Part shown: positions 51,907-60,723 of the stretch, piece after piece
Layout: each line of letters starts with the position of its first letter
How positions within the stretch are numbered: the stretch's first letter is position 1
Assembly (NCBI GenBank): GCA_964612975.1
Contig: CAZTGC010000004.1
Coordinates: forward strand, 113,587-177,586
Length of the DNA stretch: 64,000 nt
Direction of reading: 5' to 3'
Origin: NZ13-RE01 sp964612975
GTDB taxonomy: Bacteria > Dictyoglomota > Dictyoglomia > Dictyoglomales > Dictyoglomaceae
Made by a program: the position numbers and the translations under genes
Notes under the pieces: generated by a model
What the model saw: only the letters and a program-made list of their open reading frames with translations
What the model was told of the DNA's origin: nothing
Database searches by the model: none

Positions 51907-53013
51907 CTAAAAGACAACAGAACCTAAAACAACTAAATATAGATTTCCTGTTTCTTTATACTTGTTAAGAGTAACTGGTACTTCTGCATGTCTCATAAGA
52001 AGTGCTCTAATTAAGTTTATATCGCCCTTCTTAGCTCTTCCTTCTGCTACTGATACCAGATAATCTACAGCAGCTAAAGTATTTATAATATTTACAGGAG
52101 CTGGCCATGTAGCAAATCTTCCACTTCCTCCCTTTTCTGCTATTGCTTTCCTAATTTGTTCCAATATGTATTTCATATCACCCTTCTTTTCGGGAGGAAT
52201 CTTAATGCCTAGTGCTCCTGGATATCCATGGGTTGGACTTGGACAGCACTGCTCTACAAATATTCCCCCATGTTGTAGTATGGCTTTAATTAATGGTTCC
52301 TGCATTCCACAATTTGTACTGAAGAAGGCTGTTTGGGGACCATATTTTGCAAGTTGTCTTGGGACATCCTCAAGAATGAATTGTTGAGCAGCAGGAAGAC
52401 CTCCTTCTCCAAGGGGATCTGGAGCTGTAACAAAAACAAATTGAACACCTTGAGCCTTACATTCTTCTTCCATAATTCTTCTTCTTTCAGCAAGAAGAGG
52501 ATAGGACATATGTCTTGGGAAGGAGTAATGAATGAATACCTTTGCTTTCATCTTTTTAGCTTGTCTTACTATGGATCTTCCACGATATCTTTGATCAGGA
52601 TCAATAGCAAAATCAGCTTCTTTATTGACCATTTCTGGGTCTTCATGAGGGGTTATAAAACCCATAATGATATCAGGTCTTACCTCTTTTACTTTTCTTA
52701 GGGCTGCTAAGGATCCAGGGACTGCTTGGCTAATTACAATAACCTTCACATTAGGATCGGCAGCAAGACCTGTGATGAGAGATATGGTTGTTTCTTGTTC
52801 GGCCATAAAATTGTCAGGATAGGTTCTATGAATTACACGATCAGCTCCATATTTTGCTATCACTCTTTCAGCTGCTCTATACTCATCTTCACCTTGGGCT
52901 ACGGTTCCTGTAATGATACCAATTTTTAGTTTTCTAGCTTGCCCAGAAATCATTGTAAAGAGCAATAAAAGTATTAAAAAGGTAAGAAAAACGAGTTTAA
53001 AGGATCTTTTCAT
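51907..53013 (-). CDS. DUF3798-family periplasmic binding protein
   Basis: 368 residues. Signal peptide with hydrophobic core from residue 7 to 20 ending at MISGQA. The mature protein begins KLKIGIITGTVAQGEDEYR and contains VIVISQAVPGSLAALRKVKE, GFITPHEDPEM and VFIHYSFPRHMSYPLLAERR, a pattern I associate with DUF3798 (by memory, not by search). The fold is periplasmic-binding-protein type I. It is the first gene of the importer operon with a strong promoter. Its ligand is unknown. Confidence 0.8.
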   Translation of the reverse strand: MKRSFKLVFLTFLILLLLFTMISGQARKLKIGIITGTVAQGEDEYRAAERVIAKYGADRVIHRTYPDNFMAEQETTISLITGLAADPNVKVIVISQAVPGSLAALRKVKEVRPDIIMGFITPHEDPEMVNKEADFAIDPDQRYRGRSIVRQAKKMKAKVFIHYSFPRHMSYPLLAERRRIMEEECKAQGVQFVFVTAPDPLGEGGLPAAQQFILEDVPRQLAKYGPQTAFFSTNCGMQEPLIKAILQHGGIFVEQCCPSPTHGYPGALGIKIPPEKKGDMKYILEQIRKAIAEKGGSGRFATWPAPVNIINTLAAVDYLVSVAEGRAKKGDINLIRALLMRHAEVPVTLNKYKETGNLYLVVLGSVVF

Positions 53014-53047
53014 TTTTTTAATCCTCCTTTCAATTAATTCAGCTTAA

Positions 53048-53076
53048 ATTTTACTTAATGTTTAATTTTATGTCAA
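53048..53076 (-). promoter_or_regulatory. Promoter of the DUF3798 importer operon
   Basis: On the minus strand perfect TTGACA (53076-53071), 17-base spacer and TAAAAT (53053-53048). AAAGGAGG follows before the ATG at 53013. Confidence 0.75.
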
Positions 53077-53090
53077 ATAAAACTTACTAA

Positions 53091-53195
53091 TTAATTAGAG
53101 ATAAATTTCTTTGGAGCAATTTCTTTTACTTCTGGCGTATCTGTTGGCCCATTAACAACATACATAATTCCAGTAAGATTCCCGTTCTCTAAATA
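53091..53195 (-). pseudogene. Gene remnant (C-terminal fragment)
   Basis: A 34-codon frame reads in parts ENGNLTGIMYVVNGPTDTPE and EIAPKKFISN before stopping at 53091. A stop codon lies directly upstream, and no start with a ribosome site is present. The composition is protein-like, so this is probably the tail of a decayed gene. No family recognised. Confidence 0.35.
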
Positions 53196-53321
53196 TTATC
53201 ACATGTTTTATCCCTTTAGTTAAAATTAAATCCCTCGGTAGTTTTTGTTTCCGTTAGTATATTTAACTAATGGAGCAATATCTATATAAAGAGAAAATAG
53301 TTTTACCTTGTAAATCAAAAC
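53196..53321. other. Non-coding A/T-rich stretch
   Basis: This part of the 838-base gene-free interval (53014-53851) contains no ORF or clear repeat. A TTAACT/TATAAA pair with a 16-base spacer near 53270-53297 could be a plus-strand promoter, but no product is evident. Confidence 0.4.
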
Positions 53322-53597
53322 CTAAAAAAATTAAGCCATAGGCCCCCATAAACCCCTAAAGGAACCCTTCAACACTCTCTAGAACCTTTCAGACCCAAGA
53401 TTTAGCTTAAGATTTCATAGAAGTACTAGGCCTTACTAATACTTCTACTACTTTCCTTAAGCTACCTGAGTACTTGGTTTGGAGTCTCGCCCCAACCTTT
53501 TCCCAGCTCTTAGGACTTACTTTGTCCCAGCTAAGTGCCTCCGAGCCCCTTCGGACCCCTTGATGCCTGTGGCAATCACATCTCAAAATCCTTGGAG
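53322..53597 (-). ncRNA. G+C-rich structured RNA candidate, unassigned
   Basis: About 240 bases at roughly 47% G+C (counted by hand for 53341-53580) in a much more A/T-rich surrounding, with no ORF. Stems include TAGCTTAAG/CTTAAGCTA (53403-53411 with 53456-53464) enclosing TAGAAGTA/TACTTCTA (53418-53425 with 53440-53447), CCAAG/CTTGG outside them (53395-53399, 53473-53477), and smaller hairpins at 53476-53497, 53509-53535, 53540-53555 and 53562-53577. Unpaired positions are purine-rich when read on the minus strand (AAAGTAA, GGAAAGTAG), and a T7 run follows at about 53323-53330, so the minus strand is favoured. RNase P, tmRNA and SRP signatures were not found. Confidence 0.6.
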
Positions 53598-53788
53598 GTA
53601 AAAAATTTTTTGGATATATAAGAGAGGGTGTTAGATAAGTACTTTTCTAAAGATAACCCAGATTGTATTGTTGGGAAAAAGTGCTATTCCTAAAAGGCAA
53701 GACCCAAATAATTCCTTTGAAAGACCTTTCCCTTTAATAACAATATGTGACATTTTTATTTGTATACCAAAAGGAATATATAAATTTG
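53598..53788. other. Upstream non-coding stretch before the exporter gene
   Basis: No ORF is supported. A partial inverted repeat, AGTACTTTT near 53638 with AAAAAGTGCT near 53680, suggests another hairpin. It may belong to the adjacent RNA or its promoter. Confidence 0.35.
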
Positions 53789-53817
53789 TAGACAAATTTT
53801 ATTTTTTATACTAAAAT
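53789..53817 (+). promoter_or_regulatory. Promoter of the ABC exporter cluster
   Basis: TAGACA (53789-53794), 17-base spacer and TAAAAT (53812-53817). GGGAGG and a TTG start at 53852 follow. Confidence 0.55.
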
Positions 53818-53851
53818 AGTTTGATAGCTAATTATTGGGAGGATAAGAAAT

Positions 53852-55609
53852 TTGCAATACATAATTAGACTTATAAAAATTGCAAAATCTTACTGGGGAT
53901 ATTTAATTTTATCTATAATTAGCTTATTAGCTATCACAGGACTTAATCTTTTAGGTCCTTGGCTTATCAGATCATTAATTGGGATTATAGTCAATATTAG
54001 CAAATATCCAAATGCCCAAAGGGATTTAATGAATCTCTCCTTTTTATTAATATTATCCTATATCGGGGGAATTATATTTCAATTTTTGAGAAGTTATTAC
54101 TCCCATTATGCAGCATGGCATCTTGTTGCTGATGTTAGGATGATGGTTTACGATAAGCTTCAAAATCTATCCTTTAAATATTTTTTAGATAAACAAACGG
54201 GACAACTTATGTCCAGGGTAGTCAATGATACTGCTAATTTAGAGATGCTTATTGCCCATGCGGTACCAGATCTTCTTAGTAATTTGCTTATTCTTTTAGG
54301 TATTATGATACTTTTATTTAAAATAAATACTACCCTTGCCTTGCTTTCTTTAATTCCCATTCCCCTTTTATTACTAAGTAGCACCTATTTTGCCAAAAAA
54401 ATAATGCCCATATTTAGAAAGGCTCAAAAGGCTATTGCAGATTTAAACGCAGATCTTCAAGATAATCTTTCTGGAATAAGAGAAATCCAAGTCTTTAATA
54501 AGCAAGAGAAAGAATACTTAAAGATAAAGGATAAGGTTTATAAACATATTTCCGCTCTTCTTTCTGCCCTTAAACTCAGTGCAGTTTTTCATCCTACAGT
54601 GGGATTTTTAAGTGCCCTTGGTAATTTAATAGTGATTTCCATAGGTGGAATAATGGCATTGAATGGGAAAGTACTTATCCAGGATATAGTAGGATTTCTA
54701 CTTTATTTAAATATGTTCTATCAACCCATAAATGCCCTTTCTCAAATTTTGGAAAATTTACAACAGGCATTGGCTGGCGCAGAAAGGGTTTTTGAGGTAT
54801 TGGAAACAGAATCTGAAATAAAAGAGAAGGAAAATGCGATAGAATTAATAGATGTAAAGGGAAAAATCACCTTTGAAAATGTCTATTTTTCCTATAATTC
54901 TGAAATCCCTGTTTTAAAAAATGTGTCCTTTGTGATAAAACCGGGGGAGATGGTGGCTTTTGTAGGTCCCACTGGTGTTGGAAAAACAACTATTATGTAT
55001 CTTATAAATAGATTTTTTGATCCCCAAGGGGGAAGTATAAAGATAGATGACATGGATATAAGGGATGTAACATTAAAATCCTTGCATGAAAATATTAGCA
55101 TGGTGATGCAAGATGTTTTTCTATTTAATGGTACCATTTTTGAAAATATAGCCTATGGGAAAGAGGATGCCACCTTAGAAGAGGTTGTTTCTGCAGCAAA
55201 AATTGCTTGCGCCCATGACTTTATAATGGAACTTCCCAATGGATATTATACCCAGATTGGAGAAAGAGGAGTAAAACTTTCGGGAGGACAAAAGCAAAGA
55301 CTTGCCATTGCAAGGGCAGTATTAAAAAATGCTCCTATTCTTATCCTCGATGAGGCTACATCCTCAGTGGATACAGAAACAGAAGAAGAAATTCAAAGAG
55401 CAATTAATAACTTAGCAGGAACAAGAACAATTCTGATTATTGCCCATAGACTTTCTACAGTAAAGAAGGCAAATAAAATAATTGTATTAAAGGATGGTGA
55501 AATTATAGAGATAGGAAATCACGAAGAACTTATGAGGAGGAAGGGACTTTATTATAAGCTTTGTTCTGTGCAGTTTTCAGAGGAGAAAATGGTTAATATC
55601 CTTCCCTAA
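53852..55609 (+). CDS. ABC exporter half-transporter (MsbA/MDR type)
   Basis: 585 residues. Six membrane helices (1-310) and one ABC domain with Walker A GPTGVGKTT, signature LSGGQKQRLAIARA, Walker B ILILDEATSS and H-loop IIAHRLS. It should work as a homodimer, exporting lipids, peptides or drugs. Start is TTG 53852, with GGGAGG 8 bases upstream. It heads the exporter group but has its own promoter. Confidence 0.93.
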   Translation: MQYIIRLIKIAKSYWGYLILSIISLLAITGLNLLGPWLIRSLIGIIVNISKYPNAQRDLMNLSFLLILSYIGGIIFQFLRSYYSHYAAWHLVADVRMMVYDKLQNLSFKYFLDKQTGQLMSRVVNDTANLEMLIAHAVPDLLSNLLILLGIMILLFKINTTLALLSLIPIPLLLLSSTYFAKKIMPIFRKAQKAIADLNADLQDNLSGIREIQVFNKQEKEYLKIKDKVYKHISALLSALKLSAVFHPTVGFLSALGNLIVISIGGIMALNGKVLIQDIVGFLLYLNMFYQPINALSQILENLQQALAGAERVFEVLETESEIKEKENAIELIDVKGKITFENVYFSYNSEIPVLKNVSFVIKPGEMVAFVGPTGVGKTTIMYLINRFFDPQGGSIKIDDMDIRDVTLKSLHENISMVMQDVFLFNGTIFENIAYGKEDATLEEVVSAAKIACAHDFIMELPNGYYTQIGERGVKLSGGQKQRLAIARAVLKNAPILILDEATSSVDTETEEEIQRAINNLAGTRTILIIAHRLSTVKKANKIIVLKDGEIIEIGNHEELMRRKGLYYKLCSVQFSEEKMVNILP

Positions 55610-55617
55610 TTTTTTAT

Positions 55618-55646
55618 TTGACAAATATTGACTAATGAGTCATAAT
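55618..55646 (+). promoter_or_regulatory. Promoter with internal palindrome before the LolD-type ATPase
   Basis: Perfect TTGACA (55618-55623), 17-base spacer and CATAAT (55641-55646). The inverted repeat TGACT-AATG-AGTCA (55629-55642) fills the spacer and touches the -10, an ideal place for a repressor. No regulator gene is adjacent. Confidence 0.6.
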
Positions 55647-55676
55647 AATGGGGAGATTAAAGAAAGGGGGAAATTT

Positions 55677-56375
55677 ATGTTTATTGAAATTAGAAATTTA
55701 TGGAAGAGTTATCAAGTAGGTAATTTCAAGATTGATGCCTTAAAAGATGTTTCCATGAATTTAGATAAAGGAAAATTCTATGTAGTTCTTGGACCCTCTG
55801 GGTCTGGAAAGACTACCCTTCTTAATATCCTTGGGGGAATTGATAGAGTAGATTCAGGAAAGGTTACTGTGGATGGAGAGGATTTAACATCCCTTGATGC
55901 TATGGCCCTTACTAATTACAGAAGAAAAAAGCTTGGTTTTATTTTTCAATTTTATAATTTAGTAACTTCCCTCACTGTGCTCGAAAATGTCCTTTCCACA
56001 AAATATCTTTCTGAAGATGGGTTAGATCCCAAAGAGGTGCTTGAAGTTGTAGGCATGTGGGAACACAAAGATAAATTTCCCTTTGAACTTTCTGGGGGAG
56101 AACAGCAAAGGGTTGCCATTGCAAGGGCTGTTGTTAAAAATCCCTCTATAATTCTTTGTGATGAGCCAACAGGTGCCCTTGATTTTGAAAATGCAAAAAG
56201 GGTTCTTAAACTTCTTGAAGATATAAACAAAAAATATGGTACCACTATCATTCTAGCTACCCATAATACTGCCATCGCCAAAATGTCCCATAAGATAATA
56301 AGGCTTAGGAGTGGAGAACTTGTAGAATTTGCTGATAATCCATCTCCTATACCCGCTGAGGAGGTGGTGTGGTAA
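55677..56375 (+). CDS. ABC ATPase, MacB/LolD type
   Basis: About 232 residues: Walker A GPSGSGKTT, signature LSGGEQQRVAIARAVVKNP, Walker B ILCDEPTGALD, H-loop ATHN. The frame is open to 55635, but ATG 55677 has AAGGGGG 6 bases upstream and begins the usual MFIEIRNL. It drives the FtsX-type permease that follows, whose ATG overlaps its stop (TAATG). Such pairs perform mechanotransmission or lipoprotein/peptide export. Confidence 0.92.
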   Translation: MFIEIRNLWKSYQVGNFKIDALKDVSMNLDKGKFYVVLGPSGSGKTTLLNILGGIDRVDSGKVTVDGEDLTSLDAMALTNYRRKKLGFIFQFYNLVTSLTVLENVLSTKYLSEDGLDPKEVLEVVGMWEHKDKFPFELSGGEQQRVAIARAVVKNPSIILCDEPTGALDFENAKRVLKLLEDINKKYGTTIILATHNTAIAKMSHKIIRLRSGELVEFADNPSPIPAEEVVW

Positions 56376-58591
56376 TGTTAAAGAAAATTCCATTAAGAAT
56401 AATGTGGAGGGATAAAGCTCACTTTATTGGAATTATTCTATTGGTTTTTCTTGCATCCTTTGCTTATGCTATTTTTAGTATTCTTATTACAAATATCGAT
56501 ACAAATTATAAAAACTTTGTGAAAAATTATAATCAAGAAGATTTTCATTTCACTACCTTCTTTCCTGTTGATACAGAAATCTTAGAGAAGAAGTATAATG
56601 TGTCCATTGAAGAAAAATTTACTTGGGATTATGAATTTGGAGATAAGACTATCAGATTTTTTAATATAACTGAAAAAGTAAATAGGGCCTTAATCCTAGA
56701 GGGAAAGATGCCCCAAAGGGGAGAGATTGCTATTGATCCTAATTTTGCTAATACCAATAAGTTAAAGATAGGGGATGAGATAGAAATTCTGGGAAGGAAT
56801 TTTAAAATTTCTGGATTTGTTGCCCTTCCCGATTATATATACATAATAAAAAATGAAAATGATATGCTTCCAGATCCCCTTCGCTTCGGAATAGGGATAA
56901 TGAACCTTGAGGATATGAGTAAATTCTTAAGGGGTATAGCCTATAGATATTACATGGTAAAGGGTAATATTTCAGATTTAGACTCCTTTAAAGCAGAGGT
57001 AAATTCTAGATATAACCTTCTTTCTCTACAGGAGAAGGATGAAAATTTCAGAATTATAGTTACAGAAATGAAGATGAAAAGTTCAAGACCTATGGCATAT
57101 GTAATATCTTTCACTATAATGATAATTTCTTCGGTACTTCTTTTTATAGTCCTTAGAAGACTTATAAGTTCTATGCATGCAGAAATTGGCACTTTATATG
57201 CCTTAGGTTATAACAAAGGGGAAATAGTAAATACTTATATAATGTTTCCTATATTTATATGGTTATTGGGAGCAATTCCTGGAGGAGCTATAGGATATGT
57301 TCTCTCTGATCCCTTTACAAAATTTTATGTCTCCTTTATAAGTGTGCCTGTTGTAGAGAAATTCTTCCCTATTAGTGACCTCTTTATTGCTATTTTTATA
57401 CCTGCATTATTTATGCTACCTTCTGGATATATGGCTATAAGGGATCTTTTAAGAAGAAGCGTTGTGGAGATAATAAGGGGAGAGTCTGAGAAGGGATTTA
57501 AGAGTAAATTTAGAATGAAGTTCCTCGACAGATTTTCCTTTAAAAGAAGGATTATGCTTAAGCAGGGCTTACTTCATCCTTCAAGGGAACTTGTATTAAT
57601 AGTTGGGGTTGCCTTTGCTACATTAATTATTATGTATGGTGTTGTAGCAAAAACTGCCCTTAGTTATTTGGTGGAAGATACCTTCCAAAATATTTTTAAG
57701 TATAACTATCTTTACATTTTTAATTATTATGAAAATGAAAATAAATATCCCAATTCAGAGCCCTTCAATATACTCTCTTTTTATATAAAGGGGACAAAGG
57801 CAAAGGTAGTAATTTATGGAATAGAGAAGAATTCTGAAATGATAATTTTAAAAGATAAAAGGGGAAATAGGATAGAACTTGAAGGACTTGTTATAGCACA
57901 ATCCTTAGCAGATAAATTTAATCTAAAGGAAGGGGATTATCTTAATATTGTAAACAAAATTGATGGAAAGGAATATAACCTAAAAGTTAATAGGATTTCG
58001 GATCTATATGTGGGAAATAGTGGATATATGACCTTAGATGAGTTTAACAGTACCTTTAATATGGAAAAGAACTCCTTTATTGGACTTTATTCTATGGATA
58101 AACTCAATATTCCCAAGGAAAATATTGTTTCCACTCTAAGTAAAGAGGATATAATAAAATCCTTTAGAGACTCTGCTCAAAGTGTGGATCAGATGCTCCA
58201 AGTTATGTATATGCTTTCCTTCTTCTTAGCTTTTATAATAATCTATGTTTTAGCTGCCCTTGTAATTACCGAAAACAGAAAACCCCTTGGAATATTTAAA
58301 ATATTAGGATATAAAGATGGAGAATTAAGCTCAATGTTCTTAGGCTTTAATAATTTTTCCTTTATAGGGGGATTCCTTCTTGGTATTCCTTTATATAATA
58401 CCTTAATTACATATATAATGAATCAAGCCCTAAAGGATGTAGATTTTTCCTTTAAACTTCAACCTACTATAAAGGATGTTTTATTTTCCTTTTCATATCT
58501 ATTTTTAGCCTTCCTTCTTTCCAGATATCTTGGAAGGAGAAGAATAAGAGCAGTATCTCCCAACGTAATTCTTAAGGAACAATCAGAGTAA
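56375..58591 (+). CDS. FtsX/MacB-type ABC permease with duplicated FtsX domains
   Basis: About 738 residues. Membrane helix at the N-terminus (HFIGIILLVFLASFAYAIFS), a large extracytoplasmic domain (about 40-240), three helices (about 245-360), a second helix and extracytoplasmic domain (about 400-600), and three final helices (about 610-730). Two FtsX domains in one chain mean that a single polypeptide can form the full pore. ATG 56375 is used; a GTG at 56369 is nearer the ribosome site. Substrate unknown. Confidence 0.88.
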   Translation: MLKKIPLRIMWRDKAHFIGIILLVFLASFAYAIFSILITNIDTNYKNFVKNYNQEDFHFTTFFPVDTEILEKKYNVSIEEKFTWDYEFGDKTIRFFNITEKVNRALILEGKMPQRGEIAIDPNFANTNKLKIGDEIEILGRNFKISGFVALPDYIYIIKNENDMLPDPLRFGIGIMNLEDMSKFLRGIAYRYYMVKGNISDLDSFKAEVNSRYNLLSLQEKDENFRIIVTEMKMKSSRPMAYVISFTIMIISSVLLFIVLRRLISSMHAEIGTLYALGYNKGEIVNTYIMFPIFIWLLGAIPGGAIGYVLSDPFTKFYVSFISVPVVEKFFPISDLFIAIFIPALFMLPSGYMAIRDLLRRSVVEIIRGESEKGFKSKFRMKFLDRFSFKRRIMLKQGLLHPSRELVLIVGVAFATLIIMYGVVAKTALSYLVEDTFQNIFKYNYLYIFNYYENENKYPNSEPFNILSFYIKGTKAKVVIYGIEKNSEMIILKDKRGNRIELEGLVIAQSLADKFNLKEGDYLNIVNKIDGKEYNLKVNRISDLYVGNSGYMTLDEFNSTFNMEKNSFIGLYSMDKLNIPKENIVSTLSKEDIIKSFRDSAQSVDQMLQVMYMLSFFLAFIIIYVLAALVITENRKPLGIFKILGYKDGELSSMFLGFNNFSFIGGFLLGIPLYNTLITYIMNQALKDVDFSFKLQPTIKDVLFSFSYLFLAFLLSRYLGRRRIRAVSPNVILKEQSE

Positions 58592-58595
58592 AAAA

Positions 58596-58624
58596 TTGAC
58601 ATTTAGAAATTCTAATGTTATATT
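58596..58624 (+). promoter_or_regulatory. Promoter of the ABC-2 operon, predicted leaderless
   Basis: Perfect TTGACA (58596-58601), 17-base spacer and TATATT (58619-58624). The expected start site coincides with the ATG at 58631, with no ribosome site between. Confidence 0.7.
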
Positions 58625-58630
58625 CTTTTT

Positions 58631-59563
58631 ATGAATAATTATAAATTTATTGTAGAAGTAGAAGATTTAAGAAAAAACTATGGAAATGTCAAAGCGGTAG
58701 ACGGGGTAAGTTTTAAGATAAAAAAAGGATCTATTTTTACCCTTCTTGGCCCCAATGGCGCAGGAAAAACTACTACCCTTGAAATAATAGAAGGATTAAG
58801 AATTCCCGATAGTGGAAATATAAAGATCTTTGGTAAAGAGGTAAAAAGGGTTGGAAGGGAAGAAAAGGAGTTAATTGGAGTTTCTCTCCAAGAAACCCAA
58901 CTTATTTCTCATCTTACCGTTAGAGAAATCCTTAGCATGTTTAGAAGTTTTTATAGAAAGGGACTAAAGGTGGAGGATGTCCTTAAATTCATAAATCTCG
59001 AGGATAAAGCAAAAAGTCATGTGGACAAACTCTCAGGAGGACAAAAACAAAGACTTGCAATAGGTCTTGCTTTAGTAAATGATCCAGAGCTTCTTTTTCT
59101 TGATGAGCCAACGACAGGACTTGATCCTCAGGCAAGAAAAAGTGTATGGGACCTTCTTTTACAGTTGAAAGGACAAGGAAAAACAATAGTTTTGACTACC
59201 CACTATATGGAAGAGGCAGAATTTTTAGCTGATTGGGTATGTATAATGGATTATGGAAAGATAATAATAGAGGGAACTCCAGAAGATTTGATAAAGAGTA
59301 TAGGTGGGGAAAGTGTTATTGAGGTAGATGTGGAAGAGAATCATTTCTTTTTGGATAGATTAAAGGAATTAGAAATAAATTACACTTACAATCCTAAGCA
59401 TGGTCGCCTTTTAGTTAAAACTAATTATGTATTAGAAACTATAGATCGTATTTTGAAAGTGGCAAAAGAATATTCTGTAAAGGTTAGAAATGAGATTATT
59501 CGCCAGCCAAATTTAGAAGATGTCTTCTTAACCCTTACGGGAAAACAACTTAGGGAAGAATGA
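58631..59563 (+). CDS. ABC-2 transporter ATPase (DrrA/CcmA type)
   Basis: 310 residues: Walker A GPNGAGKTT, signature LSGGQKQRLAIGLALVND, Walker B LLFLDEPTTGLDPQ and H-loop TTHYMEEAE, with a C-terminal extension (about 225-310) as in DrrA. It energises the two ABC-2 permeases that follow; its stop overlaps the first by four bases. Drug, lipid or polysaccharide export is possible. Confidence 0.93.
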   Translation: MNNYKFIVEVEDLRKNYGNVKAVDGVSFKIKKGSIFTLLGPNGAGKTTTLEIIEGLRIPDSGNIKIFGKEVKRVGREEKELIGVSLQETQLISHLTVREILSMFRSFYRKGLKVEDVLKFINLEDKAKSHVDKLSGGQKQRLAIGLALVNDPELLFLDEPTTGLDPQARKSVWDLLLQLKGQGKTIVLTTHYMEEAEFLADWVCIMDYGKIIIEGTPEDLIKSIGGESVIEVDVEENHFFLDRLKELEINYTYNPKHGRLLVKTNYVLETIDRILKVAKEYSVKVRNEIIRQPNLEDVFLTLTGKQLREE

Positions 59564-60723
59564 TAGTATTAAGAAATTCTATATACTTTTTTAAATCTGC
59601 TATAAGAGAAAGGGCTTTTATTTTTTGGTTTATTGCCTTTCCCATAATTCTTATGGTAATGCTTATTACCATCTTCTCTTCTATGACAAGGGTTGAAAGA
59701 ATAAATTTTGATATTTACCTTGTTAAAAATGAATCTGGTGAATTTTCTAATATGATCTCAGAGGTACTCAAAAAGCTGAGTCAGGGAGAAGAGAAAATAT
59801 TCAATTTAAAATTAATGGAGAAAATTTCATCAAAAAAACTTTTGGATGATTTTAAAAAACTTAAAACCAATCTTATTGTAGAGATTCCCGAGGGATTTGA
59901 TACAGGAGTTTTTTCTTACATTACTTTTAAAATGTTGGGGATGGAGAGCACTCCTCCACCAGTAAAAATTTATACTTTGAAATACAATGTTCCTTCAGAA
60001 AGTGCCAGTATGATAGTGAAGAACATATTTGATAGGATGAACCTAGAGTTTGTGAGAAAAATAAGAAAGGTAAATGAATATTCAGTAAAAACAGAGATTG
60101 TAGGAAGTAAGGCAGGTTTTTCTTATGTAGATTTTATTTATCCGGGAATTGTTATAGTCTCCATCTTTTTTGCAGGACTTATGGGAATTGGCCAGGAACT
60201 TTCTTGGTACAAAGAGGGAAAGATTTTAAAAAGATATCAACTAACCCCTCTTTCTACTTTACAATTTTTCTTATCCTACTTTCTGGCAAGATTTTATTTC
60301 TTTATTATCCAAATTTTAGCAATAACCTTTGTGGGAAAGGTAATTTATAAGAGTACAGTAAATCCCTTATCTTTTTATTTTATTTTATATATCCTTTTGT
60401 CTATGTTTGTATTATCCTCTTTAGGATTTTTTGTATCCTCTGTTTCTAAAAACACTAATTCTGCTTCTATTATTGCCCAGATTATCCAATTTCCACTACA
60501 ATTCTTGGGAGGGATATATTTCTCTGTTTTTGATGTTCCCTGGATAATAAGATGGATTGTTATTATCAATCCCATAACCTATCTTGCTGCTGGTGTCAGA
60601 GATGCCCTTGGAATAATACCATCTCCTTATCCTCTTTATTTAACAGTTTTGATTCCATTATTATATACAGGAGTTTTTCTTTTTATTGCTCTTAGAAAAT
60701 ATAGGGTGGTAGAGTTCTCATGA
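59560..60723 (+). CDS. ABC-2 type permease (first)
   Basis: 387 residues. One membrane helix near residues 20-40, an extracytoplasmic domain (about 45-190), and five helices in the C-terminal half (about 195-385), with the ABC-2 motif region QFPLQFLGGIYFSV. The N-terminal FWFIAFPIILMVML helix is typical. It overlaps the next permease gene by four bases and should pair with it. Confidence 0.88.
   Translation: MIVLRNSIYFFKSAIRERAFIFWFIAFPIILMVMLITIFSSMTRVERINFDIYLVKNESGEFSNMISEVLKKLSQGEEKIFNLKLMEKISSKKLLDDFKKLKTNLIVEIPEGFDTGVFSYITFKMLGMESTPPPVKIYTLKYNVPSESASMIVKNIFDRMNLEFVRKIRKVNEYSVKTEIVGSKAGFSYVDFIYPGIVIVSIFFAGLMGIGQELSWYKEGKILKRYQLTPLSTLQFFLSYFLARFYFFIIQILAITFVGKVIYKSTVNPLSFYFILYILLSMFVLSSLGFFVSSVSKNTNSASIIAQIIQFPLQFLGGIYFSVFDVPWIIRWIVIINPITYLAAGVRDALGIIPSPYPLYLTVLIPLLYTGVFLFIALRKYRVVEFS

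Noticed and set aside
53322..53597. RNase P RNA, tmRNA, SRP RNA or 6S RNA
   Set aside because: The GAGGAAAGUCC, resume-codon/T-arm and GGUCAGGUCCGGAAGG signatures are absent, and the fold is multibranched rather than one long hairpin.
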